Shown: piece by piece, positions 42,475 to 52,044 of the stretch
Numbering within the stretch: position 1 is the first letter of the stretch
How the letters are laid out: each line of letters starts with the position of its first letter
Origin: Bacteroidota bacterium
GTDB lineage: Bacteria > Bacteroidota > Bacteroidia > Chitinophagales > Chitinophagaceae
Length of the DNA stretch: 64,000 nucleotides
NCBI GenBank assembly: GCA_947456625.1
Contig: CANGQJ010000010.1
Coordinates: 32,790 to 96,789 of the forward strand
Direction of reading: 5' to 3'
Made by a program: the position numbers and the translations under genes
The notes under the pieces: generated by a model
What the model saw: the letters and a program-made list of their open reading frames with translations, nothing else
What the model was told of the DNA's origin: nothing
Databases searched by the model: none

Positions 42475-43947
42475 ATGATAACAATACTTTATTATTTATT
42501 GAAAGTAGTAATATGTAGCGCTATATTATATACTTACTATTGGTTTGTATTAAGAAACAAACAGTTTCATCAGTACAATAGGTTTTATTTAATGGGAATT
42601 TCAATCCTTTCTTGGTTAGTGCCTTTTATTAAAATTATTATAGTCAAAGAGCAAGTTGTAAAGCAAACTGGAGTAGCTCATTTTGCAAATTTAGTTGCAG
42701 ACGGAAATAGTACTTTAGAAAAGGTAGTTGTGGAGCAAAATAATTTATTTACTTGGGATCGTATTTTAATTGTCTTATCCATTTTAATCTCTTTGTTGTT
42801 TATTATAAGGTTTATAAAATCATTATGGAATATCATCAACTTAATCAAGCAGTATCCCATAACTGAATTAATGGGCTATTATTTAGTAATGACAAATGTA
42901 AAAGGAACACCATTTTCATTTTTTAAATATATTTTTTGGAATGAATCTATCGATTTGAATAGTGAAGTGGGTGAGAAAATTCTTGCTCATGAAGTGGTAC
43001 ATATCGAAGAAAATCACTCTTTCGATAAATTGTTGATTGAGTTACAAATGATAATAGGATGGTTTAATCCAATAACATGGCTTATTAAAAATGAATTGTA
43101 CTTGATTCACGAATTTATAGCAGATCAAAAATCTATTCAAAATAATGACGCTTCGGTTTTAGCTCAATTATTATTAGCATCAGCCTATCCTGCACAACAA
43201 CATATTTTATCAAACTCATTTTTTTATTCACCAATTAAACGAAGAATCAAAATGTTAACACAATCAACATCCACGAAATTTAGTTATTTAAGAAGGCTGT
43301 CTATTTTGCCAATAATGGCAGTAATTGCAATGTTATTTGCTTTTAGGACGGCTAATTATGAAAGGCCAATTATTAAATTGGATAAACAGTATACGGTAAT
43401 CATTGACGCTGGACATGGTGGCAAGGATGATGGCGCAAGTGCATCAGATGGAAGTAATGAAAAAACATTAACCCTCGAAATTGCTCAAAAAATTAATGAG
43501 CTCAATACCAATCCAAACATTAAAATTGTGCTTATACGGGAGTCTGATGATTTTATTCCAGTTACTGATAGATCTGATATATCTAATAAAGCTAAAGCGA
43601 ATTTATTTATTTCAATTCATATGGGAAGTTCAGATAATGCTAAGGAAAGTGGAGCAGTTTACTATGTTCCTAATCATAAAAATATTTTTACAAAAGAGAG
43701 TATGGCATTAGCAGAATCACTACAATTTAATACTGTTAAGGTTTTTGGAAAAGGACAGATTGCTAAAAAAGATAGAGGAGTTTGGGTGCTGGAAAATGTA
43801 TTAATGCCAGCAGTTTTATTTGAGTGTGGCTTTATTTCAAATAAAAAGGATCTTGAAAATGTAAAATTTAATGAAGTTAAATTGGCAAATAATGTGCTAA
43901 CTGGAATTGAGGCTTATTTGGCTAATATGAAAGAGATTTCAAAGTAA
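42475..43947 (+). CDS. BlaR1-like M56 metalloprotease fused to N-acetylmuramoyl-L-alanine amidase
   Basis: 490 residues. Membrane helices lie near 5-25, 34-56, 95-115 and 281-300. The M56 zinc motif is HEVVH (172-176), with IHEFIADQKSI following. After the last helix, where BlaR1 has its external beta-lactam sensor, there is a complete Amidase_3 domain (about 304-485). It has VIIDAGHGG with zinc ligand H314, E329 in NEKTL, H382 in FISIHMGS and the catalytic-type E450 in LFECGFISN. All four residues are present, so the amidase should be active or able to bind murein stem peptides. The expected topology puts it outside the inner membrane. The likely role is sensing or processing peptidoglycan and signalling to the BlaI encoded 5 bases upstream (inference). 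Confidence 0.9.
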   Translation: MITILYYLLKVVICSAILYTYYWFVLRNKQFHQYNRFYLMGISILSWLVPFIKIIIVKEQVVKQTGVAHFANLVADGNSTLEKVVVEQNNLFTWDRILIVLSILISLLFIIRFIKSLWNIINLIKQYPITELMGYYLVMTNVKGTPFSFFKYIFWNESIDLNSEVGEKILAHEVVHIEENHSFDKLLIELQMIIGWFNPITWLIKNELYLIHEFIADQKSIQNNDASVLAQLLLASAYPAQQHILSNSFFYSPIKRRIKMLTQSTSTKFSYLRRLSILPIMAVIAMLFAFRTANYERPIIKLDKQYTVIIDAGHGGKDDGASASDGSNEKTLTLEIAQKINELNTNPNIKIVLIRESDDFIPVTDRSDISNKAKANLFISIHMGSSDNAKESGAVYYVPNHKNIFTKESMALAESLQFNTVKVFGKGQIAKKDRGVWVLENVLMPAVLFECGFISNKKDLENVKFNEVKLANNVLTGIEAYLANMKEISK

Positions 43948-44004
43948 TTATATATCTAAATAAGAAAGGGTTAAAGAAAAATCGAATTGCAAGTGCCCTT
44001 CTTC

Positions 44005-44032
44005 TCCCTGCATTTTTATGTGGGGATTTTTT
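44005..44032 (+). terminator. Terminator of the second BlaI/M56 operon
   Basis: Nine-pair stem TCCCTGCAT / ATGTGGGGA (two G-T pairs), loop TTTT, then TTTTTT, 58 bases past the stop. It is similar in sequence to the terminator of the first operon. Confidence 0.75.
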
Positions 44033-44131
44033 ATTTGCAAAATCGTTTTAACCTCTCCGTAGTTCTACGTAAAATTGAAATTGCAGCTTTTATTTAATAT
44101 TATTCGTAAATTCAATAAAACTAAGCTGCAA

Positions 44132-46588
44132 ATGAAGTATACATTAAAAACCCTATTCATATTTTGTGTTACTTTATTTGTGTGCAATTTTTCACTTGCA
44201 CAAGGTATTGAAGCCGCTTTGCAACAATACAATACGAAAGCGCCTCAAGAAAAACTGTATTTGCATTTTGATAATAGCAATTATGCAAATGGACAAACTA
44301 TATGGTATAAGGCCTATTTAATGAGTGGGTTTCTGCCATCTCAACTATCCAAAAACTTATATGTAGATTGGTACGATGACAATGGTGCTTTGATAAGTGC
44401 AACCGCTACTCCCATTGCTTATAGTTATGCAGCAGTACATTTTAAAGTACCTGATAATTTTGAAGGCAATACATTACATGCAATTGCTTATACCAAGTGG
44501 ATGCGCAATTTTGATTCGACCAATTTTTTTCATCAACAATTTAAAATTCTAAATAATAAGACTCAGGTATCTGCAGGGCAAAAGAATATTAATGAATCAA
44601 GTATTCATTTTTTACCTGAATCAGGCCATTTGCTTAATAATAAAATAAATGTAATTGCATTTAAGGCGATTAATGGATTAGGATTGCCAGAAAATATTTT
44701 AGGAGTTATTAAAAACACAAAGGGGGATTCTATTGCTTCTATTAAAACAATTCACGATGGTATGGGTAAGTTCCAGTTTGTGCCATTGACAGGTCAAAAA
44801 TATATTGCACATTGGATTGATGTTTTGGGCATAAAACATAATACACCATTGCCTATTGCAGAAGAAATAGGGGTTAATTTAAATGTAGAGTTAGGTCGTT
44901 CAAATAGAATTTTTCATGTGCAAAGAACAAAGGGTGCACCTTTAAATATGCAACAGCTAACACTGGTAGGGCAAATGAATAGTTCTATTTTGTTTATGGC
45001 TAAGTTAAATTTATCGGATAAGGAATCAATCACTAGTACACTTCCATTAAATAAAATGCTTACTGGTATTTTAAAGCTTACGGTGTTTGATGAAAATAAT
45101 CAACCCTTGTGCGAAAGGCAGCTATTTGTAAAGAATGAAGATTATAAGTTAAATACTATACTAAGTATTGATACATTAAATACATTGAAAAGAGGTAAAA
45201 ATATTCTTGAGATTGAGTTAAAGGATTCTACCTATGCTAGTTATTCCTTGTCGATAACAGATGCGAATACCAATCAATTTAATGACAACAATATAGTATC
45301 CCATTTATTACTTAATGGGGAATTAGCTGGACATGTTTACAATCCGGCTTATTATTTTTCTTCTAACGGTGATAGTGTTTATAATCATTTGGATTTAGTG
45401 ATGCTAACCAATGGCTGGAGTAGATACAATTGGAATACAATTTTAAGTAGCCCCTCGCCTGAATTAAAGTTTGCTAGGGATTCTGCATATCAAACTTTAA
45501 ATGGGAAAATCACTGATTATGGAACTAAGAAGCCTAAAAAGTCCGAAACTATTAATTTGATTTTTGTTGCTAAGGACTCAAGTAATAATATGATTACCCT
45601 GCCTATTATGGAAGATGGGTCATTTACAATTGCTAATGCGATGTTATATGATACCACTAAAATTTATTATAAAATAAATGGCTCTACTACGGTTTCAAAT
45701 AAAAATTTAAATATTGAGAGTGATTTGTTTAAGCCTGATACCAAGGTAGTTCTTGATTTTTTAAAATCAACATTTGATACTACAGGGCTGAGTAAATTAC
45801 ATGCAATTGTAAGAGAGCAATATAAATTTGATTCTTTAAATAAAAAAAATTCTTTAAAAGAGGTTACTGTCTTTTCAAAGCAAAAGGCAAGGATAAAAGA
45901 GTTGGATAAGAAATATACATTTGGGATTTTCTCTGGTGAAGCAACAGCAGCATTTGATATGATCAGTTTTGAAAATGCAAGTCATACTATTGATATTTTT
46001 GATTTTTTAACGGGAAAGGTGCCTGGTTTGGAGGTAGGTAATAATATTGGGGGTACTGCGTCTTTAGGAGTTTTAACATATCGTAGAGGGTCTCCATCAT
46101 TTTATTTAGACGAAACACCTATACAAACATCTGAGCTTTATAATATTGATGTAAAAAGCTTGGCTTATGTAAAAGTATTCACCAATAATTTTATGGGTGG
46201 ATTAAATCCAAGTGGTGGCATCATTGCGAGTAATGCAAATGGTGGAATGATTGCTGGTGGTGCTGCAATTGTTATGTATAAAAAAAGAGGAGGGGATCTT
46301 ATTAATGAAAATAAAACTATTAACACAAGCGGTATGGATTATAAATCTATTGTTGGTTATATAGCGCACAAGGAATTTTATAGCCCCAATTATGCCGAAA
46401 AATTACAGGAAAATGTAAAAGACTTACGCACTACATTGCTTTGGAATCCATGGATTACTCTGGATAAAACACATCAAAAAGTACGAGTTGAATTTTACAA
46501 TAATGATGTAACGAATGCTTTTAGATTAGTGTTGGAAGGAATGGATAGTAAAGGGAAGTTGGTGTCTATTCAAAAAGTATTGAAATAA
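44132..46588 (+). CDS. Secreted MG2-like protein with TonB-receptor plug-like segment
   Basis: 818 residues with a signal peptide (LKTLFIFCVTLFVCNFSLAQ). It begins with the macroglobulin-like pattern EKLYLHFDNSNYANGQTIWYKAYL and continues with several beta-sandwich domains. Near residues 610-740 there is a plug-like stretch (VTVFSKQKARIKELDKKY, DFLTGKVPGLEVGN, LTYRRGSPSFYLDETPI). The family is large in Bacteroidota, is often near TonB or M56 genes, and its function is unknown. I chose the ATG at 44132 (MKYTLKTLF), which starts the signal peptide; an ATG at 44075 would add 19 residues. It leads a three-gene unit. Confidence 0.8.
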   Translation: MKYTLKTLFIFCVTLFVCNFSLAQGIEAALQQYNTKAPQEKLYLHFDNSNYANGQTIWYKAYLMSGFLPSQLSKNLYVDWYDDNGALISATATPIAYSYAAVHFKVPDNFEGNTLHAIAYTKWMRNFDSTNFFHQQFKILNNKTQVSAGQKNINESSIHFLPESGHLLNNKINVIAFKAINGLGLPENILGVIKNTKGDSIASIKTIHDGMGKFQFVPLTGQKYIAHWIDVLGIKHNTPLPIAEEIGVNLNVELGRSNRIFHVQRTKGAPLNMQQLTLVGQMNSSILFMAKLNLSDKESITSTLPLNKMLTGILKLTVFDENNQPLCERQLFVKNEDYKLNTILSIDTLNTLKRGKNILEIELKDSTYASYSLSITDANTNQFNDNNIVSHLLLNGELAGHVYNPAYYFSSNGDSVYNHLDLVMLTNGWSRYNWNTILSSPSPELKFARDSAYQTLNGKITDYGTKKPKKSETINLIFVAKDSSNNMITLPIMEDGSFTIANAMLYDTTKIYYKINGSTTVSNKNLNIESDLFKPDTKVVLDFLKSTFDTTGLSKLHAIVREQYKFDSLNKKNSLKEVTVFSKQKARIKELDKKYTFGIFSGEATAAFDMISFENASHTIDIFDFLTGKVPGLEVGNNIGGTASLGVLTYRRGSPSFYLDETPIQTSELYNIDVKSLAYVKVFTNNFMGGLNPSGGIIASNANGGMIAGGAAIVMYKKRGGDLINENKTINTSGMDYKSIVGYIAHKEFYSPNYAEKLQENVKDLRTTLLWNPWITLDKTHQKVRVEFYNNDVTNAFRLVLEGMDSKGKLVSIQKVLK

Positions 46589-46610
46589 TACGCTCAATTA
46601 TCAAACTGAT

Positions 46611-47798
46611 ATGAAATATACTTTAAGTTCAATTTTGCTTTTATTTTCTATTTATGTATCTGCCCAGTCAAAACTGAGCGGCAGTGTTATTGATAGTGAA
46701 ACTAAAAAGCCTTTAGAAGGTATAAGCATATTTTTGAGTCACACTACTAATGGTACTATATCTAATGCAAAAGGTGATTTTCAATTAGATCATTTAAAGC
46801 CAGGCAAGTATGAATTAGTAGCCACTTCACTTAATTATGAAGACAATATAAACACCATTCAAATTGGTCAAAATAATGAATCCATTACTATCTTGTTAAA
46901 TCCAACTTCCAATCAGTTAAAAGAAGTAGTGGTGGAATCCTATGATGACAATGGTTGGGAGCGATGGGGTGAAAGTTTTACCTCTTATTTTATTGGTAGT
47001 CCGCTAATGGTAAAAAACTGCATTTTTAAAAATCCAGAAGTGCTTAAATTTAAATTTGGCGCTAACTCTAATAAACTAAGGGCTTTTACCAATGATAAAC
47101 TCATTTTTGAAAATACGGAACTTGGATATCGTATTATTTATTTGCTATCAAAATTTGAAATTGATTTTAATAACAATACTTTTTCATTCAAAGGATATCC
47201 CTTATTTGAGGAATTAAAATCAAATAAACCAAAACAAATTGCAGCATGGAATAAGGCAAGAAATATGACTTATAATGCTTCCTTAAGACATTTTATGAGA
47301 AGCTTATACAATAATCAACTTGAAAAAGACGGATTCGAAATTCGAAAAGTTGTAACGGTGTCAAGAGAGGAAGAGTTTAGAGTAAAAGAAATTTTAAAAA
47401 AGGGGCATAACATTACCAACAATGATTCTTTGGATTATTATACTAAAGTGCGTAGCCTTTCCTTTGATGAAAATAAAGTCACGCTTTATAAAATAGTATC
47501 AAGGGATAGTGTTGTAGCTGCGTCCAATGAGCCAACTGCTAAAACTTTTTATTTTAAGGATTTTTTGCAAGTGATCAATTTAAATAAGAAAATCCCGAAT
47601 GAATTTGCAAAAACATTGCCTGTATATCGAATGAATGAAATCACGAGGACCGATATTAGTTTAAGAACCAATAGTCCTATTTTTATTTATCCCAATGGAG
47701 ACTATTACAACGGTTTAGATTTATTAACGGACGGCTACTGGGCTTGGTCAGAAAAGGTATCCACTATGTTGCCTAGTGACTTTATGACAATTAAATAA
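46611..47798 (+). CDS. Carboxypeptidase-regulatory-like (CarboxypepD_reg) surface protein
   Basis: 395 residues with a signal peptide (MKYTLSSILLLFSIYVSAQ). Residues of about 20-105 are a CarboxypepD_reg-like beta sandwich (LSGSVIDSETKKPLEGISIFL, GTISNAKGDFQLDHLKPGKYELVATS), usually the N-terminal plug-adjacent domain of SusC-type receptors. The rest (LKEVVVESYDDNGWERWGESF on) matches an uncharacterised Bacteroidota family with no barrel. It starts 22 bases after the MG2-like gene. Confidence 0.82.
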   Translation: MKYTLSSILLLFSIYVSAQSKLSGSVIDSETKKPLEGISIFLSHTTNGTISNAKGDFQLDHLKPGKYELVATSLNYEDNINTIQIGQNNESITILLNPTSNQLKEVVVESYDDNGWERWGESFTSYFIGSPLMVKNCIFKNPEVLKFKFGANSNKLRAFTNDKLIFENTELGYRIIYLLSKFEIDFNNNTFSFKGYPLFEELKSNKPKQIAAWNKARNMTYNASLRHFMRSLYNNQLEKDGFEIRKVVTVSREEEFRVKEILKKGHNITNNDSLDYYTKVRSLSFDENKVTLYKIVSRDSVVAASNEPTAKTFYFKDFLQVINLNKKIPNEFAKTLPVYRMNEITRTDISLRTNSPIFIYPNGDYYNGLDLLTDGYWAWSEKVSTMLPSDFMTIK

Positions 47799-47808
47799 AT
47801 ACATCAGC

Positions 47809-48216
47809 ATGAAAAAATTATTGATAACTTTCTGCCTTTTATCAGTTGTAATGCTAACATCAACTTGTTCTAAAAGTGCACATGATAATAGTACCAATAT
47901 AGATAGCACTTATATGATTGATAGCTTGTCAAAATGCGACAGTATTACTTTGTCAAATTCTCCTTTGAATGTTTTATGGATTCAAAAAGTGATTGCAGGT
48001 AGAGATTGTCAGTTTATTTTACAAGGGGCACAATTGTCTACTTGTATTTATAATAATAAAATAGTGGTACTCTTTGAAAACCCTGCTTCTAACTTAGGAG
48101 CTTGTCAAGCAAAAGTGTATAGCTGTAATGGAACTATTATTATTAGTTGGATGGATTCAAACTGGCAATATTTTGAAAAAAATTATTCAAACAAAAAGAT
48201 TTTTTGGACAAAATAG
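47809..48216 (+). CDS. Small lipoprotein of unknown function
   Basis: 135 residues. The leader MKKLLITFCLLSVVMLTSTC ends in a lipobox with C20. The mature part has five more cysteines (CDS, RDCQF, STCIY, GACQAK, SCNG), unusual for such a short secreted protein, so disulfides are likely. No family is recognised. It starts 10 bases after the CarboxypepD_reg gene and closes the operon. Confidence 0.7.
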   Translation: MKKLLITFCLLSVVMLTSTCSKSAHDNSTNIDSTYMIDSLSKCDSITLSNSPLNVLWIQKVIAGRDCQFILQGAQLSTCIYNNKIVVLFENPASNLGACQAKVYSCNGTIIISWMDSNWQYFEKNYSNKKIFWTK

Positions 48217-48240
48217 AATGCGTCAAATTTCCTATTGACA

Positions 48241-48642
48241 CTAGCGAAGTCTATCCGCGCCTTTCACTAATTTTTCGTCCTTATAAATTTTAACCATAGC
48301 TAAAATTTGTAGAATAGGAATTATAAATAGTGCAAGTGAGGCCAGGGTGAAACCTCCTCCGGGATTGGCTATTACAACCTTATAAATAAAGTAGCCAATT
48401 AAAATAGATAATAAAAAATTTACAATCACCACTTTTAATTGCAACATACGGTTGCCATATAAAAAAATGGTAATGAAACTTAGGCAGGCACTAAATGCCA
48501 ATGATATTAAAGTACTATACTGTGCACTACCATTAATTTCTAATGAAAAAGGAGTTGGAGTATAATAAAAAGGAAAGCGCAAAACCGAGAAGGCAGCTGC
48601 GCTTGCGAGTAATAACCAAATGGTTTGTAGTCTTTGTATCAT
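48241..48642 (-). CDS. DUF4293 membrane protein
   Basis: 133 residues, four hydrophobic helices, beginning MIQRLQTIWLLLASAAA and ending with a basic ADRLR tail, as in the Bacteroidota-specific DUF4293 family. Function unknown. It follows glyA on the same strand, but a hairpin lies between them. Confidence 0.85.
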   Translation of the reverse strand: MIQRLQTIWLLLASAAAFSVLRFPFYYTPTPFSLEINGSAQYSTLISLAFSACLSFITIFLYGNRMLQLKVVIVNFLLSILIGYFIYKVVIANPGGGFTLASLALFIIPILQILAMVKIYKDEKLVKGADRLR

Positions 48643-48680
48643 ACCCTAAAGTTAGTTCATTTTTGAATTCAACTATGTCA

Positions 48681-48714
48681 AAAAAAGCCCCTCCGTTTTA
48701 AGGGAAGGGCTTTT
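48681..48714 (-). terminator. Terminator of glyA
   Basis: AAAAGCCC / GGGCTTTT outer stem with an inner TCC/GGA part and one mismatch, A and T runs on both ends, 25 bases past the glyA stop. Confidence 0.7.
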
Positions 48715-48738
48715 ATATTGGGGATTAGCTTCGTTCTA

Positions 48739-50019
48739 TTAGCCTAATTCAGGATACAATACAAATTGCTCCATGAATTTATTCACCTCTTTTTTAGTTT
48801 CCGCTAAGATAGTTTCGTTATCGGCATTCATTAATACTTTATCAATGGAGTCCACTACAAAAGGGATATGGCCTTCATTCATTCCACGTGTTGTAATAGC
48901 TGCCACGCCAAAACGAATACCCGAAGTTACAAATGCCGATTTATCATCGTATGGCACCATGTTTTTATTAGCAGTAATATCGGCATGGCCTAAAACTTGT
49001 TCTGCTTTTTTACCACTAATATTTTTATTACGTAAGTCAATTAACATTAAATGATTGTCTGTACCACCACTAATTATTTCATATCCTTTTGCTACAAAGG
49101 CTGCCGCCATAGTTTGTGCATTTTTTTGCACTTGCTTTGCGTAAACTGTAAAATCATCAGATAAAATTTCACCAAAGGCAATTGCTTTAGCTGCAATCAC
49201 ATGCTCCAATGGTCCACCTTGTGTACCTGGAAACACCGCCATATCAATCACATTGGACCATAATCTTAAATTACCTTTTACATCTTTTAAGCCTAATGTA
49301 TTTTCACCATCCTTTGCCATCATAATCACACCACCACGCGGTCCACGTAATGTTTTGTGGGTTGTAGAAGTTACAAAATGACAATGATTAAATGGAGAAC
49401 TTAATAATCCTTTTGCAATTAAACCTGCTGGGTGTGCAATATCGGCAAGTACAAAAGCACCTACTTCGTCTGCTACTTTTCTAATACGTGCGTAATCAAT
49501 ATCACGACTATAAGCACTTGCTCCACAAATAATTAATTTTGGTTTATGCGTTCTTGCTTGGCTTTCTAACATTTCATAGTCAATGAGTCCAGTTTCTTTT
49601 ACAACACCATAAAAATGAGGTTTGTAAGTTTTACCTGAAAAGTTAACCGCACTTCCGTGTGTTAAGTGACCACCCATACTTAAATCCAATCCTAAGATGG
49701 CATCGCCTGGTTGTAATATTGCTAACATTACTGCGGCATTTGCTTGCGCGCCACTATGTGGTTGAACGTTCGCATATTCTAATCCGAAAACTTCTTTTAA
49801 ACGATCTATTGCTAAAGTTTCTGTTTTGTCTACAATCTCACATCCTCCATAATATCTACGACCTGGATAACCCTCGGCATATTTATTAGTCATCACACCA
49901 CCCATGGCTTGCATTACCTGTAAGCTGGTAAAATTTTCTGAAGCGATTAACTCAATGCCACGTCTTTGGCGTTGTAATTCTTGATTGATAATGTCAAAAA
50001 CAAGGGTATCTCTTTGCAT
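48739..50019 (-). CDS. glyA: Serine hydroxymethyltransferase
   Basis: PLP enzyme of 426 residues that interconverts serine and glycine with tetrahydrofolate, a main source of one-carbon units. Motifs: [38 protein letters not shown], and the PLP lysine in [14 protein letters not shown]. FolD, which acts on the same folate pool, is encoded at 59-60 kb. Its upstream region contains an inverted repeat at 50081-50126. Confidence 0.97.
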   Translation of the reverse strand: MQRDTLVFDIINQELQRQRRGIELIASENFTSLQVMQAMGGVMTNKYAEGYPGRRYYGGCEIVDKTETLAIDRLKEVFGLEYANVQPHSGAQANAAVMLAILQPGDAILGLDLSMGGHLTHGSAVNFSGKTYKPHFYGVVKETGLIDYEMLESQARTHKPKLIICGASAYSRDIDYARIRKVADEVGAFVLADIAHPAGLIAKGLLSSPFNHCHFVTSTTHKTLRGPRGGVIMMAKDGENTLGLKDVKGNLRLWSNVIDMAVFPGTQGGPLEHVIAAKAIAFGEILSDDFTVYAKQVQKNAQTMAAAFVAKGYEIISGGTDNHLMLIDLRNKNISGKKAEQVLGHADITANKNMVPYDDKSAFVTSGIRFGVAAITTRGMNEGHIPFVVDSIDKVLMNADNETILAETKKEVNKFMEQFVLYPELG

Positions 50020-50080
50020 AGTTGGATAATTTATAGAATAACTTGATATTGTAATAGAATATTTTGCAAAAATAATCCAT

Positions 50081-50126
50081 TATTAGGCCTATACAAAGCT
50101 TTCTTTCAACAAGTAGGGGCCTAATA
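50081..50126. repeat. Nine-base inverted repeat upstream of glyA
   Basis: TATTAGGCC (50081-50089) and GGCCTAATA (50118-50126) are perfectly complementary across a 28-base loop. They lie in the gap between glyA (minus) and the nucleotidyltransferase gene (plus), about 62 bases from the glyA start. This could be a leader stem or a protein site. No known riboswitch class was recognised. Confidence 0.5.
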
Positions 50127-50260
50127 TCCACATTTACAGTCTATTTGACCTTAAATGCCACAAAAAGGCCCTTTTCTTTGAAAAAAGACCCAAAAATGGT
50201 TAAAATAGGACTTTTGCTAACAGTTATTTGCTATTTTTACCCTCCCCAAAAAGGACTAAA

Positions 50261-51253
50261 ATGAAGGCTATTATTCCGGTCGCTGGTGCAGGTACAAAAT
50301 TACGACCGCATACATATACACAACCTAAGGCGTTAATTCCAATTGCTGGTAAAACCATTTTAAGTTTTATCGTAGATCAATTAAAAGAAGTGGGCATTGA
50401 CGAATACATATTTATAGTTGGTTATTTAGGAGCAAAAATCCAGGATTATGTGGAACAAACCTATCCTAATCTAAAAACCCATTTCGTTTATCAAAACGAT
50501 CGTCAGGGAACGGCACATGCCATTCAATTGACAAAAGAGATTGTGGGAGTGGATGAAGTTTTTATTGCACTAGGTGATACTATTTGTGAGTTTGATATTA
50601 GAGAAGTGATTGCTAGTGAAACAAGTATGTTGGGTATTAAAAAGGTTGACGACCCAAGACAATTTGGTGTAGTTGAAATTGATGAAGAAGGTAAAGTGTT
50701 ACATGCGGTTGAAAAACCATCTATTCCAAAAAGTAATAATGCCTTAGTGGGTTTATATAAAATTAAAGAGTCTCAAATTTTATTTGATTGCTTTTCACAA
50801 TTAGTAACTGAGAATATCAAATCGCATGGTGAATATAATTTAACCGATGCCTTGGAGTGTATGATTAAAAAAGGAGTATTATTTAATTCTTTTAAAGTGA
50901 AGCACTGGTATGATTGTGGTAAGAAAGAATCATTGCTGGAAGCCAATGCGGTATTACTAAAAAAGACGGGAGGCCTTACCGTGAATCCCGACTTGTATGT
51001 AAATACGATTATTATTCCTCCAGTAAGCATTGCCGATAATTGTATTATTGAAAATTCAATAATAGGCCCACACGTTACTATTGGAAATAATGCCGTAATA
51101 AAAAGTTCGGTTGTTAAAGAAAGTATTATTGGAACCTATACTTCATTAGATGAAGTAGTTTTGGATAATTCTTTAATTGGTAGTGACGCCTCAGTTAAAG
51201 GCTTGAGCCGCACTTTAAATATTGGAGACAATACCGAAATTGATTTCGGTTAG
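50261..51253 (+). CDS. Sugar-1-phosphate nucleotidyltransferase (RmlA-like, with beta-helix C-terminus)
   Basis: 330 residues. The N-terminal nucleotidyltransferase domain begins IIPVAGAGTKLRPHTYTQP with PKALIPIAGK; further motifs are DRQGTAHAI, ALGDTI and the metal-binding YDCGKKESL region. From about residue 250 the sequence shows hexapeptide (left-handed beta-helix) repeats: IADNCIIENSIIGPHVTIGN. It belongs to the long group with glucose-1-phosphate thymidylyl- and uridylyltransferase-like enzymes; the exact sugar is open. I chose the ATG at 50261 (MKAIIPVAG); an upstream ATG at 50228 adds 11 unlikely residues. The stop overlaps the SDR gene end by 4 bases. Confidence 0.88.
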   Translation: MKAIIPVAGAGTKLRPHTYTQPKALIPIAGKTILSFIVDQLKEVGIDEYIFIVGYLGAKIQDYVEQTYPNLKTHFVYQNDRQGTAHAIQLTKEIVGVDEVFIALGDTICEFDIREVIASETSMLGIKKVDDPRQFGVVEIDEEGKVLHAVEKPSIPKSNNALVGLYKIKESQILFDCFSQLVTENIKSHGEYNLTDALECMIKKGVLFNSFKVKHWYDCGKKESLLEANAVLLKKTGGLTVNPDLYVNTIIIPPVSIADNCIIENSIIGPHVTIGNNAVIKSSVVKESIIGTYTSLDEVVLDNSLIGSDASVKGLSRTLNIGDNTEIDFG

Positions 51254-52005
51254 TCCTTATGTATCATTGTTGAATTTCCTTGTGCAACACAAGTCATTAC
51301 CACATCGTTAATACATACATGTTTTGGTGTATTGGCTACATACCAAGCAGTATCTGCAATGTCCTCTGCTTTTAATGGGGTATAACCTGCATATACAGCA
51401 GCAGCTTTACTTGCATCTCCTTTAAATCTTACTAATGAAAAATCAGTTTCAACAGCGCCTGGGTGAATGGCAGTTACTTTAATTTTATAAGGCAATAAAT
51501 CAATTCTTTGTGCTTTAGTAATTGCATCCACCGCATGCTTAGTGGCACAATATACATTACCATCTTTATATACTTCCTTGCCTGCGGTGCTACCAATATT
51601 AATGATATGCCCTTGTTGTTTTATTAAATAAGGAAGCACTGCTTTTGAGGTATACAATAATCCTTTTACATTCGTATCAATCATTGTTTCCCAATCTTCT
51701 AAATTGGCGTCAAAAAACGAGTCACGTCCTAATGCAAGGCCTGCATTGTTTACCAATAAATCAATCGCTTGCCACTCAGTAGGAAGATGGCTTAAGTTTT
51801 CAAACACAGCTACTTTATCTTGTACATCAAAAGCTAAACAAAGTGTTTTTATGCCAAATTGTTTTTCTAAGTCAGCTGCTACAGCCTCTAATTTTTCTTT
51901 TCGGCGTGCAGTTAAAATTAAATTCCATCCACCTGCAGCAAATTTTTCTGCAATGGCTTTTCCAAATCCTGAACTGGCTCCTGTAACTAATATTATTTTT
52001 GACAT
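51250..52005 (-). CDS. Short-chain dehydrogenase/reductase (YdfG-like)
   Basis: 251 residues. Cofactor motif TGASSGFGKA (8-17), NNAG near residue 86, catalytic S139, Y152 and K156 (YCATK). ARRKEKL after strand 2 suggests NADP preference. Best resemblance is to the YdfG/serine 3-dehydrogenase group acting on 3-hydroxy acids; the substrate is not certain. It follows the alpha/beta hydrolase gene on the same strand after 39 bases. Confidence 0.92.
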   Translation of the reverse strand: MSKIILVTGASSGFGKAIAEKFAAGGWNLILTARRKEKLEAVAADLEKQFGIKTLCLAFDVQDKVAVFENLSHLPTEWQAIDLLVNNAGLALGRDSFFDANLEDWETMIDTNVKGLLYTSKAVLPYLIKQQGHIINIGSTAGKEVYKDGNVYCATKHAVDAITKAQRIDLLPYKIKVTAIHPGAVETDFSLVRFKGDASKAAAVYAGYTPLKAEDIADTAWYVANTPKHVCINDVVMTCVAQGNSTMIHKD

Positions 52006-52044
52006 ATTGTAATTTTTGTACTTTTTTGATTTTTATTTGTTTAT

